DNA from: Candidatus Flexifilum breve
GTDB lineage: Bacteria > Chloroflexota > Anaerolineae > Aggregatilineales > Phototrophicaceae
Direction: 5' to 3'
DNA length: 64,000 nucleotides
Assembly (NCBI GenBank): GCA_016717205.1
Contig: JADKGC010000001.1
Span: 1,448,567-1,512,566 of the forward strand
Positions 1 through 8,372 of the stretch are shown one piece after another. Made by a program: the position numbers and the translations under genes. Every line of letters begins with the position of its first letter. Position 1 is the first letter of the stretch. The notes beneath the pieces are model-generated. The model saw nothing but the letters and a program-made list of their open reading frames with translations. It was not told the DNA's origin and made no database searches.

Positions 1-454
1 CGCTGTTCGGCACGGGCATGGCATCGCCTTCGCCGCCGATGCTCAACCACCAGTAGATGAAGCCAAAGCTGTCGCCCGGATCGATCCCGACGAGGATGCT
101 CACATCTTCGTCTTCGAAGAACTGGGTCAGCGCGAAGGACACGCTGAACGGCGTCCCCGGCTCACCCGTCACGGCCTGTTCCGTAATGAACGTGTAACCA
201 TCATACAGCTTGATGTAGATCGTGAACGGCGCGTTGAGCGGTTTAGCAAAATCCAACGAGAACGCCTTACCGGGAACCGGAAATTCTTCTTTCGGCGGGT
301 CCGGGATGGTCGATTCGAAGATCAGCGAGCAATCGGCGATATACGCGGCTGATTCGCATTCTTCGCACTGAGCCTGAGCAGCAATCGCTCCCAATACCGT
401 GAGCGCCAGCAGGGCAAGCAGGATAACGGTGAAACGAGGATATCTGTGGAGCAT
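1..454 (-). CDS. Secreted protein, C-terminal part beyond window edge
   Basis: The frame starts at ATG 454 and stays open to base 1, at least 151 codons, so the gene is cut by the window edge. An AAGGGA Shine-Dalgarno lies just upstream of the start. The protein begins with a Sec signal peptide (basic LHRYPR, then a hydrophobic run ending AAQAQ) followed by Cys-Glu-Glu-Cys and a run of acidic and aromatic residues. The remainder reads like a beta-rich extracellular domain (FTIYIKLYDGYTF, FGFIYWWLSIGGEG). No family is recognised. It is divergent from the secreted protein at 1004. The call as coding rests on the signal peptide, the ribosome-binding site and an uninterrupted frame. Confidence 0.72.
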   Translation of the reverse strand, partial: MLHRYPRFTVILLALLALTVLGAIAAQAQCEECESAAYIADCSLIFESTIPDPPKEEFPVPGKAFSLDFAKPLNAPFTIYIKLYDGYTFITEQAVTGEPGTPFSVSFALTQFFEDEDVSILVGIDPGDSFGFIYWWLSIGGEGDAMPVPNS

Positions 455-1003
455 CGACAATTCCCTTTGAATGATAACGATGCAGTCAGTAACCGCTTGC
501 TCAGAGGGAGACACGAATGACAATGACGTAATGTGAGCGAAAGCGTATGTCTCACTATAGATAGATCCCAAGCCATGCGCTAGCAGCCCTATGTCAAGGT
601 GCTTAGACAATTTTGGGTCGATTGACCCGTAAATAAGATCCACATGACCCGTTAAGTTACCCTTTATAACCTGTAATTACTGTTTCTCACCCGTAAAAAC
701 CCGTGAGCGGTGTGCCTGTCATCAGTGCCGAGCCTCGCGGTAGACGGGGCATCTGTACGCTTCTGCCTAATCGAATTCATAAGAAATTCACAAATCAGGT
801 GAGGGTTTCGGCGGGCGGTGCTGGTGCCACCAAGTAAATGGAAGGGCCGCTCGTCGGTCGTAACGCCACCGCCGATATAAAGACACTGTGACAATTTTCG
901 ACTGCTCTCGCGTCCGCGCGCCGCGGAAACGCTGTTACACTGAGAGCTTCACTATATCGGCGGAAACGCCTCCACCTGACTTCACTCACCAAAAGGACAA
1001 TCT
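455..1003. other. Intergenic region between divergent secreted-protein genes
   Basis: No convincing gene is present. Between about 612 and 710 there is a GGGTC-N4-GACCC inverted repeat followed by several spaced copies of a CCCGT(T)AA-like word (near 625, 647, 690 and 699). This could be a regulator-binding region for either divergent promoter. The gene at 1004 has an AAAGGA ribosome-binding site at the right end. Confidence 0.4.
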
Positions 1004-2608
1004 ATGTTCCATCGATTGCGCGTCATCGGTTGCACACTGCTGGCGCTGCTGCTGCTCTGTCAGCCGCTCCTCGCTCAAGATCGAGAAACACGCCGCCCGG
1101 CGGTCAAGTTCGCGCTGCCCGAGGGAGGCGGCACAAACTTTGTGTACTATCTGCCGGATAACCCCGGCGACTATCCCCGCATCATCGACATCCTGGAAAC
1201 AACGCTGCCCATCTATAACACGCTGCGCGGAGGGATTCCGTGGGTTCAGCAGATCATCGTCGTGTTTACGGGATCGGCCTCCCCCACGGGGGATGTGGCT
1301 CTCGGGCGCACGCTGCCGCCCAGCGCCGGTTATGTCACCCGCCTTGAACCCACCATCCTGTTTGACCCGACCATCTGTCATCTCAGCATCTACAGCGGTT
1401 GGGAGAACGCGCCCGACCTCGAATCGGCCATCGCACGCGAATTATTTCACTGCGTTCAGGCCGAACTCGCGTCGGATCTCCCGCTGACGACCTATCTGGA
1501 TCCCGCACAGGGGTGGTGGGTCAACGGTTCAGCGGAATGGGCGGCGGCGCAAGTCTTCCCCGGCCAATATCCCAGCGCGCGCCAGATCAATTTTGATCAA
1601 CGGCAAGACATCACGACGACCAACTATGAGGCGCTCTATTTCTGGGAGTTTGCCGCGACAGCCTCCGGGATGGGCAGCATCGACTATGTGCGCAACGAGC
1701 TCCGCGTCATTGCGGCCCGCCGCTCGGATGACAGTTTGTTCCTCGGCCTCCCGATTGAACCAACCGAACTCTTCCACAACTGGCTGTTGGCGCTGCATCA
1801 GCGCAGCTTGCCCATTCCTCCCGTGGTAGATTTGACCAGTGCTGATACGCTGGCCGCCCAATCGGGCAGCGCGGATATCAGCCTGCCGCGGTTCTCCGGG
1901 GACTTCGTCAATCTGGTGGGCTTTGAGGTGCAGCCGGGCAACATCGCCTTCGTGCAAGCGAATGGCAGCGCCACGCGCAATTACGCGGTGAGCATTGAAA
2001 CCAGCAGCGGACTGCAGCGCCTTACCGCCGACACGCCGCTGGAATTTTGCCCGTCAGCGACCGGGGATATGGTGATCATCAGCCGGGGACGCGCCGCCGC
2101 CGGGGAACGGAACGGTTTCACACTCACCTGGGGGCAGCGCCCGAGCGCGACCCCGTGTTCCGAGGCGCAGCCGACTGCCGAACCCACCGCCGCCAGCACC
2201 TGTTATCTCGGCGACTGGCAGATCACGGGTGTGCCCGCCGCCATCAGCGGTGCAGTGGATACGACGGGTTATGTGTTCTCGCTGGCGGACGATGGCACCT
2301 TTACCGGGGTCTATGCGCTGGCCACCGAGTCGATGACCGCCACGTTCGCTATGACCGGAACCTACCGCATGGTCGCCAGCGCGACGGACGCGACTCGCTT
2401 CACCGCGCAGGATTTCCATGCTGTGTACGGCGACGGCAGCGCCATCATGACGGATGGCGGCGCAGCGCAGGACATCACTGAGGCGACGCGGGATGTGCTC
2501 AACAACGTGGGGAATTTCCCTGTCCCCTTTGCCGTCCTCTGTGAGGGGGATCGCATGGTCTGGACGGTGAGTGGCAATACGTTCACGTTAGCCCGGCTTA
2601 CGCCGTAA
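1004..2608 (+). CDS. Secreted protein with degenerate metalloprotease-like motif
   Basis: 534 residues. Residues 1-25 form a Sec signal peptide (hydrophobic LLALLLL, cleavage likely after LLAQ). Residues 40-270 resemble gluzincin (peptidase MA-like) domains: a helix R145-E146-L-F-H149 occupies the place of HExxH and is followed by a WWVNGSAEWA segment with E178, the usual position of the third ligand. Because the first His is Arg (codon CGC), catalysis by the normal mechanism is doubtful. Residues 275-390 look like a beta-domain; a Thr/Pro-rich linker near 395-405 leads to a C-terminal domain of about 130 residues starting CYLGDWQITG. The start is supported by AAAGGA. No operon partner is seen. 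The domain assignment is by motif reading only. Confidence 0.75.
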   Translation: MFHRLRVIGCTLLALLLLCQPLLAQDRETRRPAVKFALPEGGGTNFVYYLPDNPGDYPRIIDILETTLPIYNTLRGGIPWVQQIIVVFTGSASPTGDVALGRTLPPSAGYVTRLEPTILFDPTICHLSIYSGWENAPDLESAIARELFHCVQAELASDLPLTTYLDPAQGWWVNGSAEWAAAQVFPGQYPSARQINFDQRQDITTTNYEALYFWEFAATASGMGSIDYVRNELRVIAARRSDDSLFLGLPIEPTELFHNWLLALHQRSLPIPPVVDLTSADTLAAQSGSADISLPRFSGDFVNLVGFEVQPGNIAFVQANGSATRNYAVSIETSSGLQRLTADTPLEFCPSATGDMVIISRGRAAAGERNGFTLTWGQRPSATPCSEAQPTAEPTAASTCYLGDWQITGVPAAISGAVDTTGYVFSLADDGTFTGVYALATESMTATFAMTGTYRMVASATDATRFTAQDFHAVYGDGSAIMTDGGAAQDITEATRDVLNNVGNFPVPFAVLCEGDRMVWTVSGNTFTLARLTP

Positions 2609-2678
2609 AGCCTGGAATAGCGTGAACACGGGTTCATGGTCGGTTCTCAGGCGTTTGCGGATGCGATCCAGAGGTGTC

Positions 2679-2797
2679 TAAAGCACCTTCTCGAGAATCA
2701 TCGTGTAGGGGCAGACCTCTGTGTCTGCCCGAATGAGGGCGCACACACAGGTGCGCCCCTACATCCGTTCGTGGATTTGTTTCGAGAACCTACTTTA
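2679..2797. mobile_element. MITE-like repeat, family A, copy 1
   Basis: A segment of about 119 bp bounded by imperfect terminal inverted repeats: TAAAGCACCTTCTCGAGAA on the left and the complement of TAAAGTAGGTTCTCGAAAC on the right. The core holds two GTAGGGGC/GCCCCTAC palindromic units pointing toward each other. A related element lies at 54645-54767. It encodes nothing recognisable and would need a transposase in trans. Confidence 0.55.
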
Positions 2798-3036
2798 AGC
2801 CAATGACCGTTTGTCAGCCAAAGGACAAGGTAGGCCGATAAGTGCGTCGAATGCCGTGAAAACGGGTTGCCTGTCGGTCTTGGGAGTTTGCGGACGCGAT
2901 CAATCGCGTCCCTACACAACCACGCTTTTCTCGTAGGGACGCAATTCATTGCGTCCGCTGTCCCCAAAAGACATTATTCTACGTAGCGATTGGCCTACCT
3001 TGTCCTGTTTTGTCGTATTTCGGACACTGGCTTAGA
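2795..3036. mobile_element. MITE-like repeat, family B, copy 1
   Basis: About 240 bp with imperfect terminal inverted repeats of roughly 45 bp. Both ends, read inward, contain TAAGCCA(A/G)TG and then ACAAGGTAGGCC. The interior carries two palindromic GGACGC..GCGTCC units. A shorter, inverted copy is at 54766-54964, with long stretches of near-identity. It abuts the family A element at a shared TTA. Confidence 0.65.
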
Positions 3037-3069
3037 AAGCACACAGTCAGCTTGATTAGAGAGGTTTTT

Positions 3070-3176
3070 GTCGGGACAAGGCATACCTTGTCCTCTGTAT
3101 CCTTCTCTAGAAATTGGGACGAGGTATGCCTCGTCCCTATGAAAAACACCCTCTTGATGTAGGGACGCAATCATGC
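3070..3176. repeat. Cluster of GGGACG-type palindromic repeats
   Basis: Three units of the short repeat family: GGGACAAGGCATACCTTGTCC near 3073, GGGACGAGGTATGCCTCGTCC near 3116 and a half unit TGTAGGGACGCAATCATGCC near 3160. They fill the gap downstream of ureG and contain no gene. Confidence 0.6.
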
Positions 3177-3246
3177 CACTCAACGAATGATCGCGGAGAT
3201 TGGCTGTAGGAGCTGGTCGCCCCTGAACGGGAGGGGCACGGCCGAC

Positions 3247-3984
3247 TTAGGCGTGGTGATGCGTATGGGCATGCCCGTGATCATGGTGGTCATGATCGAC
3301 TGCATGCGTGTGCTCCTGATACGCCTCACCGCGATGCGCTAACCGGTGCTCAATCCACGCGATCACTTCCGGCAGCCCCGCGCCGCTCTTCAAATCGGTG
3401 AAGCGATAGGGACGTTCCCCGCGCTGGCGTTCCGTATCGCGCTGCATGACTTCGAGGCTCGCCCCCACATACGGGGCAAGGTCGGTCTTGTTGATGATCA
3501 GCAGATCCGAACGCAGAATGCCGGGGCCGCCCTTGCGCGGAATCTTCTCACCGCCCGCCACATCGATCACGTAAAATTCGACCTCGACCAATTCTGGGCT
3601 GAAGCTCGCCGCGAGGTTGTCGCCGCCGCTTTCGAGGAAGATGATGTCCAACGCTCCGCCGAAACGCTCCATCATCAGGTCAAGCGCATCCTGATTGGCC
3701 GAAATGTCATCACGGATGGCGGTGTGCGGGCAGCCCCCCGTCTCCACGCCGTAGATCCGCTCCGGTTCGAGCGCGCTCAACCGCGTGAGGATCGCGGCAT
3801 CCTCTTTGGTATAGATGTCATTGGTGATGACCGCGATGGGGTGCGTCGCCGACATGGCCTTGCACAGCTTTTCGATGAGCGTCGTCTTGCCCGACCCGAC
3901 CGGGCCGCCTACGCCAATGATCAGCGGGCGGATGTCTTTCACCGTATGAACGAAGGACTGCTCGTTATACTCGACTTTGCACAT
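3247..3984 (-). CDS. ureG: Urease accessory GTPase UreG with C-terminal His-rich tail
   Basis: SIMIBI-class GTPase that couples GTP hydrolysis to nickel delivery into apo-urease, acting with UreF and UreD. The P-loop GGPVGSGKTTL, the conserved ETGGCPHTAIRDD segment carrying the Cys-Pro-His nickel site, the ESGGDNLAA motif and the NKTDLAPYVGA guanine-recognition motif are all present. The last 21 or so residues hold 11 histidines, unlike most UreG proteins, which are His-rich at the N-terminus or not at all. Since no ureE is seen, this tail may store or shuttle nickel. ATG 3984 is chosen because GAGGT lies 8 nt upstream; ATG 3999, directly after the ureF stop, would add five residues. It is the last gene of the urea operon. 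Confidence 0.95.
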   Translation of the reverse strand: MCKVEYNEQSFVHTVKDIRPLIIGVGGPVGSGKTTLIEKLCKAMSATHPIAVITNDIYTKEDAAILTRLSALEPERIYGVETGGCPHTAIRDDISANQDALDLMMERFGGALDIIFLESGGDNLAASFSPELVEVEFYVIDVAGGEKIPRKGGPGILRSDLLIINKTDLAPYVGASLEVMQRDTERQRGERPYRFTDLKSGAGLPEVIAWIEHRLAHRGEAYQEHTHAVDHDHHDHGHAHTHHHA

Positions 3985-3999
3985 CTCGTTTGACCTCAT

Positions 4000-4692
4000 T
4001 CAACTAATGAACAACCGTTGGAAAAGTCCCTCGTGCTGCATGGCGCGGATGTCCAGCCCCAGCGCGAACCCGCCGAAATCGTCTAATGTGCGTCCGAGTG
4101 CCGCCTCGACGACCTCGGCAATCGCCGATCCGCACGCGCCGAGCACCGCTTGCGCCTGTGTCTGCCCAATGGATATCAACTTGAGCGACGCCGCCGTTTG
4201 ATTCGCCGCCAACCCATAACCGAACGCCAGCAGCGCCGACCGGGCGTCGAGGCCGAGCGCCGCGCATGCCAGCCCGTGCACCACGGCGTGGTGACCACTC
4301 CACGCTCCCTGCTCAATCCGCGCGCGGTACTCGCTCAGGCGGGCGTCCGGCTGCACATTGAGCACACTCGCCAGCATGCGCCGCCCGATCTTCTCGCTGG
4401 CCTCGCGCGTCTCTTTGGCGGGCTTCGAGGCCGCGCACAGGCTGTCCAGATAGGCGAGCTGCACGAAATCGGCCTCCCCATACGCGGATATAGCACTGTG
4501 TACGACAATCAGATCGGTGTGCGCGGCATTCTCCAGCTTCACAGCGATCAGCGCGGCGAGATCCCGCGCGGTGCGTACCGCGTCGGCCTGTGCGTAGGTC
4601 TCTAGCCCGCCCGAATGCGCGAACGCGCCCGTCGGGAACGCCGAGTCCATCCACTGGAGCAGCATGAGCAGTTGGGGCGCCGCAAACTGCAT
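4000..4692 (-). CDS. ureF: Urease accessory protein UreF
   Basis: Helical accessory protein of 230 residues that bridges UreD and UreG and gates GTP-dependent urease activation. The N-terminal LLMLLQWMDSAFPTGAFAHSGGLE is the family signature (a D-S-x-F-P-x-G-x-x-x-H-S-x-G-L-E pattern), and the GYGLAANQTAASLKLISIGQTQAQ segment matches the conserved second half. Length is normal. An AAAGG ribosome-binding site precedes ATG 4692. It follows ureC after a gap filled by a C/G-rich repeat, and its stop directly precedes the ureG start region. Confidence 0.95.
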   Translation of the reverse strand: MQFAAPQLLMLLQWMDSAFPTGAFAHSGGLETYAQADAVRTARDLAALIAVKLENAAHTDLIVVHSAISAYGEADFVQLAYLDSLCAASKPAKETREASEKIGRRMLASVLNVQPDARLSEYRARIEQGAWSGHHAVVHGLACAALGLDARSALLAFGYGLAANQTAASLKLISIGQTQAQAVLGACGSAIAEVVEAALGRTLDDFGGFALGLDIRAMQHEGLFQRLFIS

Positions 4693-4728
4693 GGTGACTA
4701 CCTTTCAGAAACCAACTTGCATTTCGAC

Positions 4729-4823
4729 CCCACCCCCAACCCCTCCCCGAATTCAGGGAGGGGAGACCGATTCCCCCTCTCCCCGCTTGCGTGGGAGAGG
4801 GGGCTAGGGGTTGAGGGGAAACA
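4729..4823. repeat. G/C-rich hairpin repeat between ureF and ureC
   Basis: Contains CCCCTCCCCGAATTCAGGGA followed by a CCCTCTCCCCGC...GGGAGAGGGGGC stem and a GGGGTTGAGGGG end. It belongs to the same family as the copies at 7336, 9978, 19991, 21160 and 30440. In RNA it could form a long G-rich hairpin between ureC and ureF. Confidence 0.6.
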
Positions 4824-4825
4824 GC

Positions 4826-6544
4826 TTAAAACAGAAAATACCGCTGCGCGAGCGGCAGCGACGCCGCCGGTTCGCACGTGATGATCTGCCCGTCCACGCG
4901 GACTTCGTACGTTTCCGGATCCACGCTGATGTTGGGCAGGAAGTCGTTGTGAATCATGTGCGCTTTGGTCAGGCCGCGGCAGTTGGACACAGGCGCGATG
5001 ATCTTCCCCAGCTTGAGCGACTCATGCACGCCGCGCTCGTAAGCGGCTTTGCTCACAAAGGTCAGCGAGGTGCTGTGAATCGCGCGGCCATAACCGCCGA
5101 ACATGGGGCGACCATGCACGGGCTGCGGCGTGGGGATCGAGGCGTTCGGGTCGCCCATCTGCGCGTAGGCGATGAACCCGCCCTTGAGGATCAGCTCTGG
5201 TTTGACGCCGAAGAACGCCGGACGCCACAGCACCAGATCGGCCAGCTTGCCGACTTCGATGGAACCGACATACGCCGCCAGCCCATGTGAAATGGCCGGG
5301 TTGATGGTGTACTTGGCGACATAGCGTTTGACGCGGAAGTTGTCGTGCTTGTCGGTGTCGAGCGGGAGCTTGCCGCGCTGCGCTTTCATCTTGTGCGCGG
5401 TCTGCCACGTGCGCATGATGACTTCGCCCACACGCCCCATCGCCTGCGAATCCGACGACATCATGCTCAGCGCGCCCATGTCGTGCAGAATGTCTTCCGC
5501 GGCGATCGTTTCCGGGCGGATGCGCGACTCGGCGAACGCGAGGTCTTCGGGGATCGACGGGCTGAGGTGGTGGCACACCATCAGCATGTCGAGATGTTCG
5601 TCAATCGTGTTGACGGTGAACGGGCGCGTCGGGTTGGTCGAGGACGGCAGCACGTTGAGCTCACCGCACACCTTGATGATGTCCGGCGCATGCCCGCCGC
5701 CCGCGCCTTCCGTGTGGAAGGTGTGAATCGTGCGCCCCTTGAACGCGGCAATCGAGTCGTCGACGTAACCCGACTCGTTGAGCGTGTCCGTGTGGATGGC
5801 CACCTGCACATCGTATTCTTCGGCGACCGACAGGCAGTTGTCGATGGCGGCGGGCGTCGTGCCCCAATCCTCGTGCAGCTTGAGGCCAATCGCGCCGGCT
5901 TCGATCTGTTCGCGTAGCGGGTCGGGCAGCGATGCGTTGCCCTTGCCCATGAAGCCGAGGTTCATCGGGAACGAGTCCGCGGCTTCGAGCATGCGGTACA
6001 GATTCCACGCGCCGGGGGTGCAGGTGGTCGCATTCGTCCCGGTCGCCGGGCCGGTGCCACCGCCGAGCATCGTCGTGATGCCGGACGACAGCGCCTCTTC
6101 GATTTGCTGCGGGGCGATGAAATGGATGTGCGAATCGATGCCGCCCGCCGTGAGGATCATGCCTTCGCCAGCGATCACTTCGGTCGCCGCGCCGACGATC
6201 ATGCCGGGCGTCACCCCATCCATCACGCCGGGGTTGCCCGCCTTGCCGATAGCGGCGATCTTACCATCGCGGATGCCCACATCGGCTTTGACAATGCCCC
6301 AATGATCGATGATCAGCGCGTTGGTGATGACGAGATCGAGCGCGCCACCCGCCCGCGTGACATCGGCGGATTGGCCCATACCGTCGCGCAGTGTCTTACC
6401 GCCGCCGAACTTGGCCTCGTCGCCGTAGCGTGTGTAATCCGCCTCAACTTCGATGATCAGGTCGGTATCGGCGAGGCGCACGCGGTCGCCCGTCGTCGGT
6501 CCATACAGATCAGCGTAAACGTGTCGTGGAATGCGCAGCGGCAT
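4826..6544 (-). CDS. ureC: Urease catalytic subunit alpha UreC
   Basis: Nickel amidohydrolase of 572 residues that hydrolyses urea to ammonia and carbamate. Visible active-site elements: H139 and H141 (SHIHF), carbamylated-lysine motif LKLHEDWG with K222, H251 (AIHTDT), H277 in TFHTEGAGGGH, the flap Cys C324 with H325 (MVCHHLS), and the MMSSDSQAMGR segment supplying the last Asp ligand. Length is normal for bacterial UreC. It starts 2 bp after ureB and forms the structural unit ureABC with it. Nothing suggests inactivation. Confidence 0.98.
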   Translation of the reverse strand: MPLRIPRHVYADLYGPTTGDRVRLADTDLIIEVEADYTRYGDEAKFGGGKTLRDGMGQSADVTRAGGALDLVITNALIIDHWGIVKADVGIRDGKIAAIGKAGNPGVMDGVTPGMIVGAATEVIAGEGMILTAGGIDSHIHFIAPQQIEEALSSGITTMLGGGTGPATGTNATTCTPGAWNLYRMLEAADSFPMNLGFMGKGNASLPDPLREQIEAGAIGLKLHEDWGTTPAAIDNCLSVAEEYDVQVAIHTDTLNESGYVDDSIAAFKGRTIHTFHTEGAGGGHAPDIIKVCGELNVLPSSTNPTRPFTVNTIDEHLDMLMVCHHLSPSIPEDLAFAESRIRPETIAAEDILHDMGALSMMSSDSQAMGRVGEVIMRTWQTAHKMKAQRGKLPLDTDKHDNFRVKRYVAKYTINPAISHGLAAYVGSIEVGKLADLVLWRPAFFGVKPELILKGGFIAYAQMGDPNASIPTPQPVHGRPMFGGYGRAIHSTSLTFVSKAAYERGVHESLKLGKIIAPVSNCRGLTKAHMIHNDFLPNISVDPETYEVRVDGQIITCEPAASLPLAQRYFLF

Positions 6545-6546
6545 GG

Positions 6547-6864
6547 TTAGCTCTCCTTGTCCAGTGGACCGTTCACGCGGTTGTTCAAGCCGTAGATGGT
6601 GCGCGTGCCGCCGATGGTCGTCAGTTCGACCGTTTTGGTATCGCCGGGTTCAAAGCGCACGGTCAGGCCGGAGGCGATGTTCAGGCGCAGGCCATAGGCT
6701 GCGTCGCGGTCAAAAGTCAGCGCGGAATTGACTTCGTAGAAATGAAAATGCGACCCTACTTGAATCGGTCGGTCGCCCGTGTTCGCCACCAGCAGCGTGA
6801 TCACCGGGCGATCAGCGTTGGCGAGGATGTCGTCGTCGGCCAGAAAGTATTCACCGGGAATCAT
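6547..6864 (-). CDS. ureB: Urease subunit beta UreB
   Basis: Small structural subunit, 105 residues, beginning MIPGEYFLADDDI with the family signature IPGE. The VANTGDRPIQVGSHFHFYEVN segment is the conserved UreB core, and the end carries GGTRTIYGLNN. It is kept separate from ureA (no gamma-beta fusion) and lies 6 bp downstream of it, ending 2 bp before ureC. It packs against UreC in the (alpha-beta-gamma)3 assembly. Confidence 0.97.
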   Translation of the reverse strand: MIPGEYFLADDDILANADRPVITLLVANTGDRPIQVGSHFHFYEVNSALTFDRDAAYGLRLNIASGLTVRFEPGDTKTVELTTIGGTRTIYGLNNRVNGPLDKES

Positions 6865-6870
6865 AGCGCC

Positions 6871-7173
6871 TCACGGGATCGGTTCATGAATCGTGACGAG
6901 TTTCGTGCCATCGGGGAACGTGCCTTCCACCTGAATTTCGGGAATCATCTCCGGCACGCCCTCCATCACATCCTCACGCTTGAGGATGGTCTTGCCGTAC
7001 TGCATCAAATCCGCGACGGTGCGCCCGTCACGAATACCCTCCAAAACTTCCGCCGTGATCAACGCCACCGCCTCCGGGTGATTCAGCTTGAGCCCCCGCG
7101 CGCGGCGGTCCCGCGCGACCATCGCGGCCACGTAGATCATCAGCTTGTCTTTTTCTCTCGGTGATAAGTTCAT
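6871..7173 (-). CDS. ureA: Urease subunit gamma UreA
   Basis: 100-residue gamma subunit. The sequence starts MNLSPREKDKLMIYVAAMVA and contains RRARGLKLNHPEAVALI and the EVQVEGTFPDGTKLVT-like C-terminal strand typical of UreA. Length is standard. It starts the ureABC block but is separated from ureD by 350 bp of repeats, so it may have its own promoter or depend on readthrough. Confidence 0.97.
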   Translation of the reverse strand: MNLSPREKDKLMIYVAAMVARDRRARGLKLNHPEAVALITAEVLEGIRDGRTVADLMQYGKTILKREDVMEGVPEMIPEIQVEGTFPDGTKLVTIHEPIP

Positions 7174-7523
7174 AGCCTGCCTTTCTGTCAGTGAGAATAT
7201 TTACCCGCAGGAACCTCTGCCCGCAGCCAGTGCCGTGTAGGGACGCGCAACGGCGCGTCCGTTTCGCTTCCAATTCGACGGACGCCCCGTTGGGCGTCCC
7301 TACAATCTCCCCCGATTGTTGAATTTGTCACTTCCTCCCCGAATTCAGGATGGGGAGACAGCAGCATCCGCCAAACCGAATTGATCTTCGTAGGGACGCG
7401 CTTCTGCGCGTCCGCTGGTGCTAGCCTCACCCCTAAATCCCCTCTCCCAAGGGCGAGGGGACTTACAGACCCGCTTGTCTCCCCTCTCCTCTAGGAGAGG
7501 GGTCGGGGGTGAGGGGAATCCCA
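7174..7523. repeat. Repeat-filled gap between ureD and ureA
   Basis: Three GTAGGGACG palindromic units (7236-7262, 7278-7304 in opposite orientation, 7390-7414) and two copies of the C/G-rich family (7336-7357; 7427-7525, the latter with CCCCTCTCCCAAGGGCGAGG and a GGAGAGGGGTCGGGGGTGAGG end). No gene is present. The insertions split an otherwise tightly packed operon. Confidence 0.7.
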
Positions 7524-8369
7524 CTATTTCCGCAGCGGCGCAGTCGAGTGCAGACACAGTTCGCGCACGCGCAGGCGCAGCGCCGAAAACGCCTCGTAGA
7601 TCGTCTCCAACCGCTGACTGAGCACGCGCACGCTGAGGCCGTTCCGCGCCAGCAGTGACGCCCCGCCGATCCCATCACGCTTCGGCAATTGACTCAGCGC
7701 CGCCGCCGTATCCGTGACCAGCGCCGCCGCGTCGAGTCCCCACGCCGCGAGATCCCCGACGAGGGTCGCGCTCCCCCAACACGGGTAGCCTTCCAGCCGA
7801 CCGAGCGCGTCCAGATCGAGCTGCGCGGGCTGAATATCAGCGGCGTCGTACACCAGCAGCCCGCGCGCATCGCTCACCCGCGTGCGGTTGGCGAAGCGCC
7901 GAAACTGCAAGCGTTCACCGCGTGCCAGTCGCCCCGGCATGACGATGTCGTAGAGCAGCGCCAACGCCCCCGCTTCGAGCTTGACCTCGGTGCGCTGATG
8001 GTAATCCGCATCGGCAAAGAGGATCGCCGCATCTGGCACATACTCGAAGAACGCGCCGCGCCGCGCGGTGATGGTCGTCACCTGTTCGGCACAGCCCTCC
8101 GGCATGCGGTAGATCTTCGTCGCCGACTGCGTGGTGAACAGCGCGCGTGCCTCGTCGCCGATCTCCAGATCGATCCGGTAGCGGTCGCCCTGCACCACGC
8201 CCCCGGTCGGACTCAACAGATAGACGCACAAAATCCCCGCCGCGTCCGGTATCGCGCGCATCACCTGTAACGGCGGACGCGAATACTGCTCGGCGAGGAT
8301 CGTTCGTTCGCCCCGGCGGGCGAAGCTCAGGCGCAGTTCGCCTTCCCGACCAATACTGTGCAGCGACAT
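7524..8369 (-). CDS. ureD: Urease accessory protein UreD (UreH)
   Basis: 281 residues. Scaffold of the urease activation complex, binding apo-urease and recruiting UreF and UreG. Recognised by GRLARGERLQFRRFANRTRV (conserved PGRxAxGExF-like motif), LLSPTGGVVQGDRYRIDLEIG and QSATKIYRM, all characteristic of the family. It starts 3 bp after the urtE stop and is thus part of the transporter transcript, upstream of the structural genes. Its C-terminus ends next to a repeat block. Confidence 0.94.
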   Translation of the reverse strand: MSLHSIGREGELRLSFARRGERTILAEQYSRPPLQVMRAIPDAAGILCVYLLSPTGGVVQGDRYRIDLEIGDEARALFTTQSATKIYRMPEGCAEQVTTITARRGAFFEYVPDAAILFADADYHQRTEVKLEAGALALLYDIVMPGRLARGERLQFRRFANRTRVSDARGLLVYDAADIQPAQLDLDALGRLEGYPCWGSATLVGDLAAWGLDAAALVTDTAAALSQLPKRDGIGGASLLARNGLSVRVLSQRLETIYEAFSALRLRVRELCLHSTAPLRK

Positions 8370-8372
8370 CGT

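Noticed and set aside
2698..2967. Small frame resembling one at 54833-55030
   Set aside because: The protein similarity (PRPTGNPFSRH, LVLWLTNGHWL) arises only because both lie on copies of the MITE-like B element; no ribosome-binding site.
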